64,000 bases of DNA from CAVRQM01 sp963756975. Its GTDB lineage: Bacteria; Pseudomonadota; Alphaproteobacteria; Acetobacterales; Acetobacteraceae. Every line of letters starts with the position of its first letter. Within the stretch, counting starts at the first letter, position 1. The notes beneath the pieces were generated by a model. That model was not told the DNA's origin. It worked only from the letters and a program-made list of their open reading frames with translations, and searched no databases. Positions 53,099-62,775 of this stretch are shown piece after piece. The stretch covers positions 1,054,001-1,118,000 of the forward strand of contig CAVWPS010000002.1 in assembly GCA_963756975.1 (NCBI GenBank). Direction: 5' to 3'. A program made the position numbers and the translations under genes.

Positions 53099-53141
53099 CC
53101 TATACGGGCGCGGACTGATCCGCGCTTCGTATAGGAGTTTT
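53099..53141 (+). other. Stem-loop with T run overlapping the ribosome-binding site of the next gene
   Basis: CCTATACG (53099-53106) and GCGCGGA (53108-53114) pair with TCCGCGC (53119-53125) and CGTATAGG (53128-53135), 15 base pairs with one small internal loop and a CTGA tetraloop. TTTT follows at 53138-53141. The right arm includes AGG of the AGGAG site for the gene at 53146. It could terminate the reductase transcript or hide the ribosome-binding site, or both. Confidence 0.6.
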
Positions 53142-53145
53142 CGCG

Positions 53146-53433
53146 ATGAAAAAGCTGCTCTGCCTTAGTGCGCTGGCGCTGTCCCTGACCGCGCCGATGC
53201 TCGCCCACGCCTCGCCGGGCGACAACCCGCAGCGGCGGCTGCAATATGTCGACATGGGCGGCAATCTGCACGAGATGGAGATCACCGACGACGCGAAGAT
53301 CAAGATGTTCATCGCGCACTCGAAGGCGCTGAAGCCCGGCACGCTGGTGATGACGCTCGATGGCCACATCTACATCCTGCAGGACGCCAAAATGTCGGAT
53401 GGGCGAATGATGTCGGACGTGCTGACGCATTAG
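53146..53433 (+). CDS. Small secreted protein of unknown function
   Basis: 95 residues. Signal peptide (MKKLLCLSALALSLTAPMLA, cleavage near AHA-S), mature part of about 73 residues with no cysteine and the segment GTLVMTLDGHIYILQDAKM. No family recognised. AGGAG lies nine bases before ATG, inside the right arm of a stem-loop. The stop overlaps the dnaE2 stop by four bases, convergent. Confidence 0.75.
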   Translation: MKKLLCLSALALSLTAPMLAHASPGDNPQRRLQYVDMGGNLHEMEITDDAKIKMFIAHSKALKPGTLVMTLDGHIYILQDAKMSDGRMMSDVLTH

Positions 53434-56400
53434 CGGAAATCGCGCGTCTCGACCTTGATCCCCCGGCTGTTGCGTTCCGGGCTGTAGAGATCGCGCGGCG
53501 GCACTTTCGGCAAGCCGCCGCCGCGCGGGTCCGGCGAGCCGCCGTGTTTCGCCTCGTCGCCGCGCCCGGTCGTGAGCGGGAACGCGGCATTCTTGCGCCC
53601 GACGCTGCGCAACATCGTCGTCATGTCGACCAGCTCCTCGGCGATGACGTGCGTCACACCGCTCTCGCTCTGCACCCGGCCGCGCACGCCCATCATGCCG
53701 GCCGACAGCACCAGCGCCCGCCGCCGCTCGAACAGCGTCGGCCACACAACGATGTTCGCGATCCCGGTCTCGTCCTCCAGGGTGATGAACATCACCCCTT
53801 TGGCGCTGCCCGGCTTCTGGCGCACCAGCACGATCCCGGCGACCAGTAATCTGCGCCCGTCCGGGCAATCCCGCCAGCTCCTCGCACCGGACATGCCGCG
53901 ACGCTTCCAATTCCGCGCGCAGGAACGACACCGGATGCGCGCGCAAGGTCAGCCCGACCGAGGCGTAATCCTCCACCACCACCCGCCCCGGCGTCATCGC
54001 CGGCAGCACCGCCATCTTTTCGATCCGTTCCGGCAGCAGCGTCGCGTCGCGTTCGTCGGCGGCGGCGAACAGCGGCAGCACGTCGTCGGCGAGCCCGGTG
54101 ATGGCCCACACCGCCTGCCGCCGGTCCAATCCGAAGCAGAACAGGCCGTCCGCTTCCGCGATCCGCTCCAGCGCCGCGCGCTTCACGCCCGCCCTGCGCC
54201 AAAGCTCCTCGACGCTTGCGAACGGTCGCGTGCGCGCGGCCACGATCGCCTCGCCGTCGTCGCGCGCGAGCCCCTTGGCCATGCGCAACCCGAGCCGCAC
54301 GGCCGAACCCTCCAGCGTGCAATCCCAATGGCTCGAATTGACGCAAAGCGGGCGCACCTCGACACCGTGGTCGCGCGCGTCGCGCACGATCTGCGCCGGC
54401 GCGTAAAATCCCATCGGCTGCGCGTTCAGCAGGGCGGCGCAGAACACGTCCGGGTGATGGCATTTCAGCCAGGAACTCGCGTACGCGATCAACGCGAAAC
54501 TCGCCGCGTGGCTCTCGGGGAAACCGTACGACCCGAACCCCTCGATCTGCTTGAACGTGCGCTCCGCGTATTCATGCTCATAGCCGCGAGCGACCATTCC
54601 GCCGATCAGCTTGTCGCGAAAATGGCTGACGCCGCCGGTCTGCTTGAACGTCGCCATCGCGCGCCGCAGCTGGTCGGCCTCGGTCGCGGAAAACCCGGCG
54701 CAGACCATCGCGACCTGCATCGCCTGTTCCTGGAACAGCGGAATGCCGAGCGTCTTGCCGAGCACGCGCTCCAGCTCCGGCGTCGGATACGTCACCGGCT
54801 CCAGCCCCTGCCGGCGGCGCAGGTACGGGTGCACCATGTCGCCCTGGATCGGCCCCGGTCGCACCACGGCGACCTCGATCACCAGGTCGTAGAACGTGCG
54901 CGGCGCCATGCGCGGCAGCATCGCCATCTGCGCCCGGCTCTCGATCTGGAACGTGCCGAGCGTGTCGGCTTTCCGGATCATCGCGTACGTCGCCGGATCC
55001 TCGGCCGGGATCGTGGCCAGATCCAGCGTGACACCCCGCCCGGCCAGCAACCCGAACGCGCGCTGCAGGCAGCCGAGCATGCCCAGGCCCAGCACGTCGA
55101 CCTTCATGAATCGCAGGATGTCGATGTCGTCCTTGTCCCACTCGATCACCTGCCGCCCGTCCATCGCCGCCGGCGCGATCGGCACCAGGTCGTCGAGCCG
55201 GTCGGCGGTCAGCACGAAGCCGCCCGGATGGGTGCCCATGTGGCGCGGCGTGCCGATCAGCTCGCGCGCGACATCCAGCGTCATGCGCAGCGTCGGATCG
55301 TCCATGTTGAGGTTGACCGCCGCCGCGTGCTCCGGCTGCACGCCCTCGTCCGACCAGCCCCAGACCTGGCCCGCGAGCAGACCGGTCACATCCTCCGTCA
55401 GCCCGAACACTTTTCCCACTTCGCGCACGGCCCCGCGCGCGCGATACCGGTTGACGGTCGCGCATAACGCCGCGCGGTCACGGCCGTAATGCTCATAGAC
55501 CCACTGGATCACCTCCTCCCGCCGCTCGTGCTCGAAATCGACGTCGATGTCGGGCGGTTCGCGGCGCGCCTCGGACACGAACCGCTCGAACAGCAACCCG
55601 GAGCGGACCGGGTCGATCGAGGTGACGCCGATCACCCAGCACACGGCGGAGTTGGCGGCCGATCCGCGCCCCTGGCACAGGATCCCGCGCGAGCGGGCGA
55701 ACGCCACGATGCTGTGCACGGTCAGGAAGTACGGCGCGTATTCCAGCGTCTCGATCAGCTGCAGTTCGTGCCGGAGCTGCCGCGTCACGTCGTCCGGCAC
55801 GCCCTCCGGGTAGCGCACCGGGGCGCTGGCCCACACCAGCGCGTCCAGCGTCTGCTGCGGCGTCTGACCCGGGACGGTGGTCTCGTCCGGATATTGGTAT
55901 CGCAACTCGGACAAGCTGAATGTGCACCGCGCGGCGAGTTCGGCGGTGCGGTCGACCGCCTCGATAAAGTCCTCGAACTGGTGGGTCATCGCGTCGACCG
56001 GCCGGAGATAGCGTTCCGCCCCGCCCTCCAGCACGTCGGCGGCGCTGTCGATCAGCCGGCCTTCGCGAATGCAGGTCACCACATCCTGCAGCAGCCGGCG
56101 GCTGTGATGGTGGTACAGCACGTCCCCGGTCGCGACCGACAGCACGCCGGCCTCGGCCGCCGCATCCTCCCGCCGCGCCATCCGCACATGGTCGCCCGGC
56201 ACGCGGTGGAACGTGAGTGCCGTGTACGCCCGGTCGCCGAACACCCCCGCGAGGCGGCCGAAATCGTGGTCGGTGAGCTGGACCGCGATCAGCCCCTCGG
56301 CGGCGGCGGCCAGATCGTCCCAGCCGAGGTCGAAGCCGTGATGGTCCGTCTTCGCCAGCCCCTGCTTCTTGCCCAGCGTCAGCAGGCGGCACAGCCGCGA

Positions 56401-56655
56401 ATAGGCCGGCCGGTCGGTCGGGTAGACCAGCAGCACCGTGCCATCGCGCAGGTGCAGCTCGCAGCCGACGATCAGCCGCACCCCGGTTTCGATCGCCCGC
56501 TGATGGGCGCGCGCGATGCCGGCGAGCGAGTTGCGGTCGGTGATCGCCATCGCCGGGTAGCCGAACAGGGCGGCCTGCGCGAATAGCTCCTCGACATGGC
56601 TCGCCCCGCGCAGGAACGAGTAGTTGGACGCCACCTGAAGTTCGACGTACGGCAT
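53430..56655 (-). pseudogene. dnaE2: Error-prone DNA polymerase III alpha subunit DnaE2, frameshifted
   Basis: PHP domain at the N terminus (YVELQVASNYSFLRGASH, MAITDRNSLAGI), polymerase core with catalytic PDIDVDF (Asp 369-373), YGFPESHAASFALIAY, and the OB-fold/C terminus ending in PRDLYSPERN and KVETRDFR. Near 53861-53865, after EELAGLP, the frame shifts by one base; the corrected frame (DGRRLLVAGIVLVRQKPGS) continues to the stop. Span 3226 bases, one over a multiple of three; corrected length 1074. DnaE2 carries out SOS translesion synthesis, normally with ImuA and ImuB, which are not adjacent here. A LexA-type box lies 22 bases upstream. Confidence 0.88.
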
Positions 56656-56676
56656 GACACGAGCTTAAGCCGCCCG

Positions 56677-56691
56677 GAACGTAAAGGGAAC
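56677..56691 (-). promoter_or_regulatory. LexA (SOS) operator of dnaE2
   Basis: On the minus strand the site reads GTTCCCTTTACGTTC, an exact GTTC-N7-GTTC direct repeat, the alphaproteobacterial LexA box. It ends 22 bases before the dnaE2 ATG. DnaE2 genes are classic SOS targets, so sequence and context agree. Confidence 0.8.
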
Positions 56692-56782
56692 GCGGGCGCG
56701 CTCACGATTGCGCTCCGGCCACGGAACCGCCATCGTCGGCCTGTATTTGAGTGTCGCGACCAACCGACCGGAAAGCCGAGCC

Positions 56783-57310
56783 ATGAAGATCATCGCCAAG
56801 GGCGTCGCCCTCAGCACCGCCGCCCTGCTCGCCGCCTGCGCCAGCACGCCGATGGGCCCGACCGCCCAGGTGCTGCCCGGACGCGGCAAATCGTATGAGG
56901 CGTTTCAGGGCGATCAGGCGTTCTGCGAGAGCCAGGCCGCCAACAGCGTGCGGGGGCAGGCGGAAAACGCCAACACGACCGGCCTGCTGTACGGGCTGGG
57001 TGCCACAGCGCTCGGGGCCGGCCTCGGGGCCGCGGTCGGTGGCGGCTACGGCGCGGGCGTCGGCGCGGCGGGCGGCGCGGTCGCCGGCGGGGCGCTCGGG
57101 GGCAGCACGTCGGGCAACGCGCAGTACGGCATCCAGCGGCAATACGACAACAACTACGTCTCGTGCATGGTCGCGCACGGCAACAGCATACCGCAGGCCT
57201 CGCCGGTGCTGGTGCAGCCCTCGCCGTATGTCGTGCAGCCAGCCCCGTACGTGGTGCAGCCGCAGCCGTATTATGCCCAACCCGGCTACGAGCAGCAGCC
57301 CGGCTACTGA
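56783..57310 (+). CDS. Glycine-zipper lipoprotein
   Basis: 175 residues. Lipoprotein signal with lipobox LAAC, then a glycine-zipper region (LGAGLGAAVGGGYGAGVGAA, about residues 80-110) of the kind that inserts in membranes, and a Pro/Tyr/Val/Gln-rich C terminus with three short repeats (VQPSPYV, VQPAPYV, VQPQPYY). Function unknown. The start at 56783 begins the signal; an upstream in-frame start at 56708 is unlikely. Divergent from dnaE2. Confidence 0.8.
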   Translation: MKIIAKGVALSTAALLAACASTPMGPTAQVLPGRGKSYEAFQGDQAFCESQAANSVRGQAENANTTGLLYGLGATALGAGLGAAVGGGYGAGVGAAGGAVAGGALGGSTSGNAQYGIQRQYDNNYVSCMVAHGNSIPQASPVLVQPSPYVVQPAPYVVQPQPYYAQPGYEQQPGY

Positions 57311-57352
57311 GGCGGCGCTCCACGCCCAAGCGCGCGGCATGACGGGCGCGGC

Positions 57353-58357
57353 ATGATGGGCGGATTGCTCGGGTTGCAACGGTTGAGCGTCGGCTGGCTG
57401 ATCCAGGCGTCGGCGCTCGCGATGGCGTTCCGGCCGCGCGTGGTCGTGGACGGCTTCACCCTCGACCGGCACATCCAGGCGATGCTGTCGCTGTCCAGGC
57501 GCGGCGGCGGCGAGACCATGCCGGCCATGCCCGACATTCCGGGCTTGCGCCGCGCGCTCGAAACCGTGCCGGAGCTGATGGGCGTCGACCGGACCGACGC
57601 GGTGGTCGCCCGCGACATCGCCGATGGCCCGGTCCCGATGCGGCTGTTCACCCCGGCCGGCCTCGACGACCCGTCCGCCATGCTGGTGTTCCTGCACGGC
57701 GGCGGCTGGATCGCCGGATCGATCGAAACCTACGACCGGCTATGCCGCCACATCGCCGAAACCGGCGGCTTGCGCGTGCTGTCGGTGGAGTACCGGCTGG
57801 CGCCCGAGCACCCGTTCCCGGCCGGCTTCGACGACGCGCAAGCGGCGTTCTCCTGGGCGCTCGGCCACGCGGCGTCGCTCGGGGCCGACCCGGCGCGGAT
57901 GTCGATCGGCGGCGACAGCGCCGGCGGCGGGTTGTCGGTGTCCGTCTGCGTCGCCCGCGCGGCGGCGGGCGAGGCGCAGGCGCGGTCGATGTGGCTGCTG
58001 TATCCGGCGGTCGACCTGGTCGGCGAGCACCCGTCGATGACATCGATGGATGGCTACGTGTTCACCCGTGAGGCGCTCGACTGGATCGTGTCGCAATACG
58101 TGCCCAACGGGACGGACCGCACCGACCCGCGCCTGTCCCCGGGCCTGGCCGATATCGCGGGGCTGCCGCCGGCGCATATCGTGATCGCCGGCTTCGATCC
58201 GTTGCGCGACGGCGGTGCGGCGTTCGCGGCACGGATGGGCGGGCGGGCGACGCTGACGGTGGCCGGGGGGCTGACGCACGGGTTCGCCGATCTGGCGGGC
58301 GTCGTGCCGGCGGCGAAGGTCGCCTTGGACGAGGCGATCCGCGCGATCGGCGGTTAA
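57353..58357 (+). CDS. HSL-family alpha/beta-hydrolase esterase
   Basis: 334 residues. Hormone-sensitive-lipase family: HGGGW oxyanion motif, nucleophile in GGDSAGGG, acid in GFDPLRDGG and His in GLTHGF; EYRLAPEHPFPAG is characteristic. Hydrolyses short-chain esters; substrate unknown. No signal peptide, but the N terminus has one hydrophobic stretch. Located between the glycine-zipper lipoprotein and the methyltransferase. Confidence 0.9.
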   Translation: MMGGLLGLQRLSVGWLIQASALAMAFRPRVVVDGFTLDRHIQAMLSLSRRGGGETMPAMPDIPGLRRALETVPELMGVDRTDAVVARDIADGPVPMRLFTPAGLDDPSAMLVFLHGGGWIAGSIETYDRLCRHIAETGGLRVLSVEYRLAPEHPFPAGFDDAQAAFSWALGHAASLGADPARMSIGGDSAGGGLSVSVCVARAAAGEAQARSMWLLYPAVDLVGEHPSMTSMDGYVFTREALDWIVSQYVPNGTDRTDPRLSPGLADIAGLPPAHIVIAGFDPLRDGGAAFAARMGGRATLTVAGGLTHGFADLAGVVPAAKVALDEAIRAIGG

Positions 58358-58402
58358 CAATCCGGGACTTGTGAACCACGCCGTCAGGCCTACGTTACGC
58401 AG

Positions 58403-59110
58403 GTGGAAAGTTCCCGACGCGCTAAATCTCGCATGTTCATGTCGCCTCGCGACATCGGGCTTTTTCTTCGCAGCAGCCGGACCGACGCGGCGGTCACTCG
58501 CCTCCGCGAAGGGCGCGAGCCGGACGCGGTGTTCGACGCGATCTACTCCGACGCTGACCCGTGGGCCTCGGCCGATCCGCGCTACCGCTATCAGAGCCGC
58601 AAATACGACATGCTCTGCGGCCTGCTGCCGAAGCGGCAATTCGGCCGCGCGCTCGACGTCGGTTGCGGTCTCGGCGGCTTGGCGAGCCGCGTCGCGCGGC
58701 TGGCCGACGACGTTCTGGGTCTCGACGTGTCCCAGCGCGCGGTAACCCGTGCGACGGCGTTGCACGCGAATGTCGAGAATCTCGGCTTCGCTCAGGCCGA
58801 CATGCGCGACATCTCCACGGACCATGACGGCCGCTACGACCTCGTGACGGTCGCGGACTCGATCTACTACCTGCCGCCGCCGCTCGGCGACGACGTGCTG
58901 AAGGCGATGGCGACCCGCCTCGCCCGGCTGCTGCGGCCCGGCGGGCTCATGCTGATCGCCAACCACTACTTTTTCGACGGCGACGGGGACAGCCGCCTGT
59001 CCCGCCGCATCCACCGCGCCTTCGCGTGGTCGCCCAGCCTGCGCGTCGTCTCCGAACATCGCAGGCCGTTCTATCTCGCGACCCTGCTGGAGCCGAACAC
59101 CCCGGCCTAG
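58403..59110 (+). CDS. SAM-dependent methyltransferase (NodS-like)
   Basis: 235 residues from GTG. Class I methyltransferase: ALDVGCGLGGLASRVA (motif I), VLGLDVSQRAVTRA (motif II), YDLVTVADSIYYLPPP. The N-terminal segment (DPWASADPRYRYQSRKYDML) resembles NodS-type N-methyltransferases that act on chitooligosaccharides, with no nod genes nearby. Start is uncertain; ATGs at 58433 and 58439 are alternatives. The TAG stop lies in the loop of the terminator that follows. Confidence 0.82.
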   Translation: MESSRRAKSRMFMSPRDIGLFLRSSRTDAAVTRLREGREPDAVFDAIYSDADPWASADPRYRYQSRKYDMLCGLLPKRQFGRALDVGCGLGGLASRVARLADDVLGLDVSQRAVTRATALHANVENLGFAQADMRDISTDHDGRYDLVTVADSIYYLPPPLGDDVLKAMATRLARLLRPGGLMLIANHYFFDGDGDSRLSRRIHRAFAWSPSLRVVSEHRRPFYLATLLEPNTPA

Positions 59111-59121
59111 GCCGGGGTTTT
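59100..59121. terminator. Intrinsic terminator between convergent genes
   Basis: CCCCGGCC (59100-59107) and GGCCGGGG (59110-59117) form a perfect eight-base stem with a TA loop and TTTT tail (59118-59121). The stop codon of the methyltransferase sits in the loop. It lies four bases from the end of the convergent GH127 gene. Confidence 0.8.
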
Positions 59122-59124
59122 AGC

Positions 59125-61052
59125 TCAGGCGTCGCGCAGCCACACCAGCATGTCGCCGGGATCGCGGTTGTCCCACATGAAATACGGGATCGCCCGGAGC
59201 GCGCTGCGTTCGCTCGCCGGCGGTGCGGCGCGGTAAAGTTCGCCGTCCCAGCCGGCCGTCGTGTCCCGTTCCGCCTCGGCCGCGAGGGTCACGACGCCAC
59301 CGAGCAGGTTCGCCTCGTAATGCTCGTTCAAGACCGCCTCTCGCGGCAGTTTCAGCGCATGCACGCCGCCCGGGTTGTCGACCGCCTCGGTGCAATACAG
59401 CAACGGCCCGCGGCGCAACGCGACCCGCCCGAGGTCGGACTGGATGTTCGGGTTCGGGTAGAGACGCTGCGGTATCATGTCGAGATCGAGTTTTACCGTG
59501 TCGCCCGGTCATCCACTCCCGCGTGACCGCGATGTAGCCGTCGGTCGTGTGGGCGGCGACGTCGATCGTCTCGCCGTTGACGGAAAGCCTCGCCTCGGAA
59601 CACCAGCCGGGCACGCGCAGGTGCAAGCGTGAAGCGGGCCGGGGCGTCGACACCGACCACGATGCCGATCGCGCCGTCCCACGGGTAGCGGCTATCCTGC
59701 GTCAGGGTGACGGTCCGGCCGCCCAGCGAAAGCTTGGCCGTGTTCTCGCCGTACAGGTGCACCGCGATCGCGTCGTCCGACACGCCGTAGAAGAAGCTGC
59801 CGATCGAGGCGACCAGCCGGCCGATGTTCGGCGGGCAGCACGGGCAGCGGTGCCAGATCCAGCGATGATGGCCGCCGGCGCTCTCGAGCGGGTTCTCGTA
59901 GAAGAACGTCGCGCCATCCAGCGACAAGCCGGAGATCGCACCGTTGTAGAGCGCGAGTTCCATCGAGTCGGCGTAGCGGCGGTTCGGCCCCATGCCGAGC
60001 ATCCGGCTCGCCCAGAACACCAGCCCGACGGCCGCGCACGTCTCGGCGTACGCGGTGTCGTTCGGCAGGTCGTAGTCGGCGGTAAAGCCCTCGTTGGCCG
60101 CCGACGGACCGAGGCCGCCCGTCGCGTACAGGCGCTTCGAATGCAGGTCGTCCCACAGCCGGTCCAGCGCCGCGCGCAGGCTGTCGTCGCCGTACTCGGT
60201 CGCGATGTCGGCCATGCCGGAATAGAGGTACATCGCGCGGACCGCATGGCCGACGATCTTGCTCTGCTCACGCACCGGCTCGTGCGACTGGTTGTATTCG
60301 TAGGTGCCGAAGTGGAAGTCCTTCGGGTCGGCCCCGCGCGCGCGGGCTTCCTCGTCGAAATAGTGCGGAAGCTGCCCGCGCTGATCGATGAAGTATTTCG
60401 CCAGCGTCATGTACTTGTCGTTGCCGGTCACGCGGGCGAGCTTGACCAGCGCCAGCTCGATCTCCTCGTGCCCGCAATAGCCTTTGCGCTTGCCCGGCTC
60501 CGGCCCGAACATCGCGTCGATGTGGTCGGCGTAGCGGCACATGATGTCGAGCAGCTTGCGCTTGCCGGTCGCCTGGAAATACGCGACCGCGCCCTCGATC
60601 AGATGGCCGGCGCAATACAGCTCGTGGCAGTCGCGCAGATTGGTCCACCGCAGGCCCGGCTGCATCCGCTGATACCAGCTCGACAAATAGCCGTCCGGCT
60701 GCTGCAGCTTGCCGTACATGTCGATCACGGCGTCGATCTTGGCTTCCAGCTCCGGGTTCGCGCGGCGGTACAGCGTGTAGGCCGCCGTCTCGATCGTCTT
60801 GCCGAGATCGCTGTCCCAGAACATCTGCGTCGTCACCGTCGCACCCGTGAACCCGTCGCGCACATGGAACGGGATGCGCTGCGCCGGCACCGGACGGTCG
60901 GGGTCGATCTGGTCGAGCATCCCGGCCTCGACGCAACGCTCGTACAGGATGTCGGCGGTGCGGGCCGCGACCGCATCGGCGCGGGCACCCCAGAAGCCGC
61001 GCAGATCGATGTCGGGGGCGGCCGGCGGCCGGAACAGTTTCAGGTCGGGCAT
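59125..61052 (-). pseudogene. GH127 beta-L-arabinofuranosidase, two frameshifts
   Basis: Most of the gene reads cleanly as a GH127 (DUF1680) enzyme: FHVRDGFTGATVTTQMFWDS, DLGKTIETAAYTLY, YAETCAAVGLVFWASRML and the Cys cluster RCPCCPPN (C403, C405, C406), which includes the catalytic Cys and zinc ligands of this family. Near 59624 the frame shifts (after ARFTL), and again near 59508-59513 (after VTREW); the corrected C terminus (HLRVPGWCSEARLSVNG, then PQRLYPNPNIQSDLGRVALR) is normal. Length 1928 bases, two over a multiple of three; corrected 641 residues. Releases L-arabinofuranose, likely from plant glycans or their fragments, with the adjoining sugar transporter. No signal peptide. Confidence 0.85.
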
Positions 61053-61062
61053 CCAAAGCTCC

Positions 61063-61888
61063 TTATTTCACCGCGCCGGCCGTCAGGCCGCGGATGTAGA
61101 AACGTTGCAGCAAGATGAACAGGATCAGGCACGGGATCATCATCACGGTGACGCCCGCCTGCACGGCACCCCAGTCGATCGCGCCGAAGCGCCCCGACTG
61201 CACCGCCGTCACCATCACCGGCAGCGTGAACTTCGACTGGTCGGTCAGCAGCACCAACGCGCCGAAGAACTCGTTCCAGCTGTTGAGGAACGCGAACAGG
61301 CAGACCGTCACGACGCCGGGCCAGACCAGCGGCAGCAGCGTCAGCACGAGCAACTGCCAGCTATTCGCCCCGTCCATGCGCGCCGCCTCCTCGATCTCCT
61401 TCGGCACGGCGTCGAAGCTGTTGCGCATCATGAAGACGGAAAAGGTGAGCTGCAGCGTGACGTAGACGAGCGTCAGCCCGACCAGCGAATTCTGCAGCCC
61501 GAGTGCGGACAGGATCAGGAAGATCGGCGTCGCGATCGACTGGAACGGGATCATGATCGTCGCCAGCACCAGCACGAAACAAAGGCCACGACCCGGAAAC
61601 CGGTGACGCGAAAAGCCGTAGCCCGCGAGCAAGGCCACGACGGCGGAGATCAACCGTCGTCGCGACCGCGACCATCAGGCTGTTCAGCGCGGAATGCCAG
61701 AAGCCCGCGCCGAAACTGTCGAGGCTCGCGTAGCTCGACAGCGAGACGCCGGTCGTGGGCCACGGCGGCAGCGGCGGCTGGCGGGCTTCCTGCGGCGGCT
61801 TGAACGTCGACAGCACCGCGAACGCGATGGGTGCCACGAACAGCGCGGCGACGAGCAGCCCGACCAGATGGTACGCGCGGCGGCTCAT
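61063..61888 (-). pseudogene. Sugar ABC transporter permease (MalG/AraQ type), frameshifted
   Basis: N-terminal helix (MSRRAYHLVGLLVAALFVAP) and periplasmic loop with LSTFKPP; then the frame breaks near 61652 after AVATT and resumes one base over with VISAVVALLAGYGFSRHRFPG. The EAA loop IEEAARMDGANSWQLL that docks the ATPase is intact. Span 826 bases, one over a multiple of three; corrected 274 residues. Its ATG overlaps the other permease's stop (ATGA). The ATP-binding subunit is not seen and may be elsewhere. Confidence 0.86.
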
Positions 61889-62775
61889 GTCCCCTCCGCC
61901 GGCCGGAGCAGCGCCAACTGAACGACGCTGAGTGCGACGAGGATCATCAGCAGGATGACGGACAGGGCAGCGCCGTAGCCGAGCTTGAACGACACGAACG
62001 ACTGGTTGAAAATCCAGTAGACGGCGGTCAGCGTCTGGTTGCGCGGGCCGCCGCGCAGGATGATGTAGAACTGGTCGAACGCGAGCACCGATCCGGTGAC
62101 CGACAGCACGAGTGCGAGCGCCAGCGTGCGGCGGATCATCGGCACGGTGATCAGCCGAAAGCGCGCGAAGGCACCGGCCCCGTCGAGCGTCGCCGCCTCC
62201 GTCAATTCGATCGGGATCGCCTGCAGGCCGGTCATGATGATGACCATCGTGAACCCCGACGCTTTCCAGACGACCATCACGATGATCGACCAGAACGCGG
62301 GCGTGAACGTCGCCAGCAGATTGAATTTGCCGTCCGTGATCCCGAGGCCGGCGGCGGCCGGGCTGAAGAAGCCCGCATCGACGTCGAGCAGCCACGACCA
62401 CAGCAGGCTCGCCGACGCGAACCCGACGACGACCGGCAGGAAGAACGCGGTGCGGTAGAAGCCGACCATCGGCCGTGGCCGCTCGACGAACAGCGCGAGC
62501 GGGAACGCCACGACGAAGATCGCGATCGTCACGACCACCGTGTACAGCGCGGTGAATCGCAACGCGTTCCAGAAGCGGAAATCGTTCCAGACCGCCAGGT
62601 AGTTCGCGAAGCCGATGAACCGGTGCAGGCCCAGCAAAGGCCAGGCATGCAGCGACATCCAGAACGTCATGGCGAGCGGCGCGAGGAAGAATACGACCAC
62701 GAGCGCCATCGCCGGGGCGATATACAGCAACCCCGTCCAACGCACCCGCTTCCGCCGTCGCACCGCCGTCGCCAT
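61885..62775 (-). CDS. Sugar ABC transporter permease (MalF/UgpA type)
   Basis: 296 residues, six predicted helices. EAA motif ELTEAATLDGAGAFARFRLI in the cytoplasmic loop for contact with the ATPase. First helix LLYIAPAMALVVVFFLAPLA follows a short Arg/Lys-rich N terminus. Forms the membrane channel with the MalG-type partner for a sugar, probably arabinofuranosides given the GH127 gene. Its start lies directly against the stop of the solute-binding protein. Confidence 0.9.
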   Translation of the reverse strand: MATAVRRRKRVRWTGLLYIAPAMALVVVFFLAPLAMTFWMSLHAWPLLGLHRFIGFANYLAVWNDFRFWNALRFTALYTVVVTIAIFVVAFPLALFVERPRPMVGFYRTAFFLPVVVGFASASLLWSWLLDVDAGFFSPAAAGLGITDGKFNLLATFTPAFWSIIVMVVWKASGFTMVIIMTGLQAIPIELTEAATLDGAGAFARFRLITVPMIRRTLALALVLSVTGSVLAFDQFYIILRGGPRNQTLTAVYWIFNQSFVSFKLGYGAALSVILLMILVALSVVQLALLRPAEGT

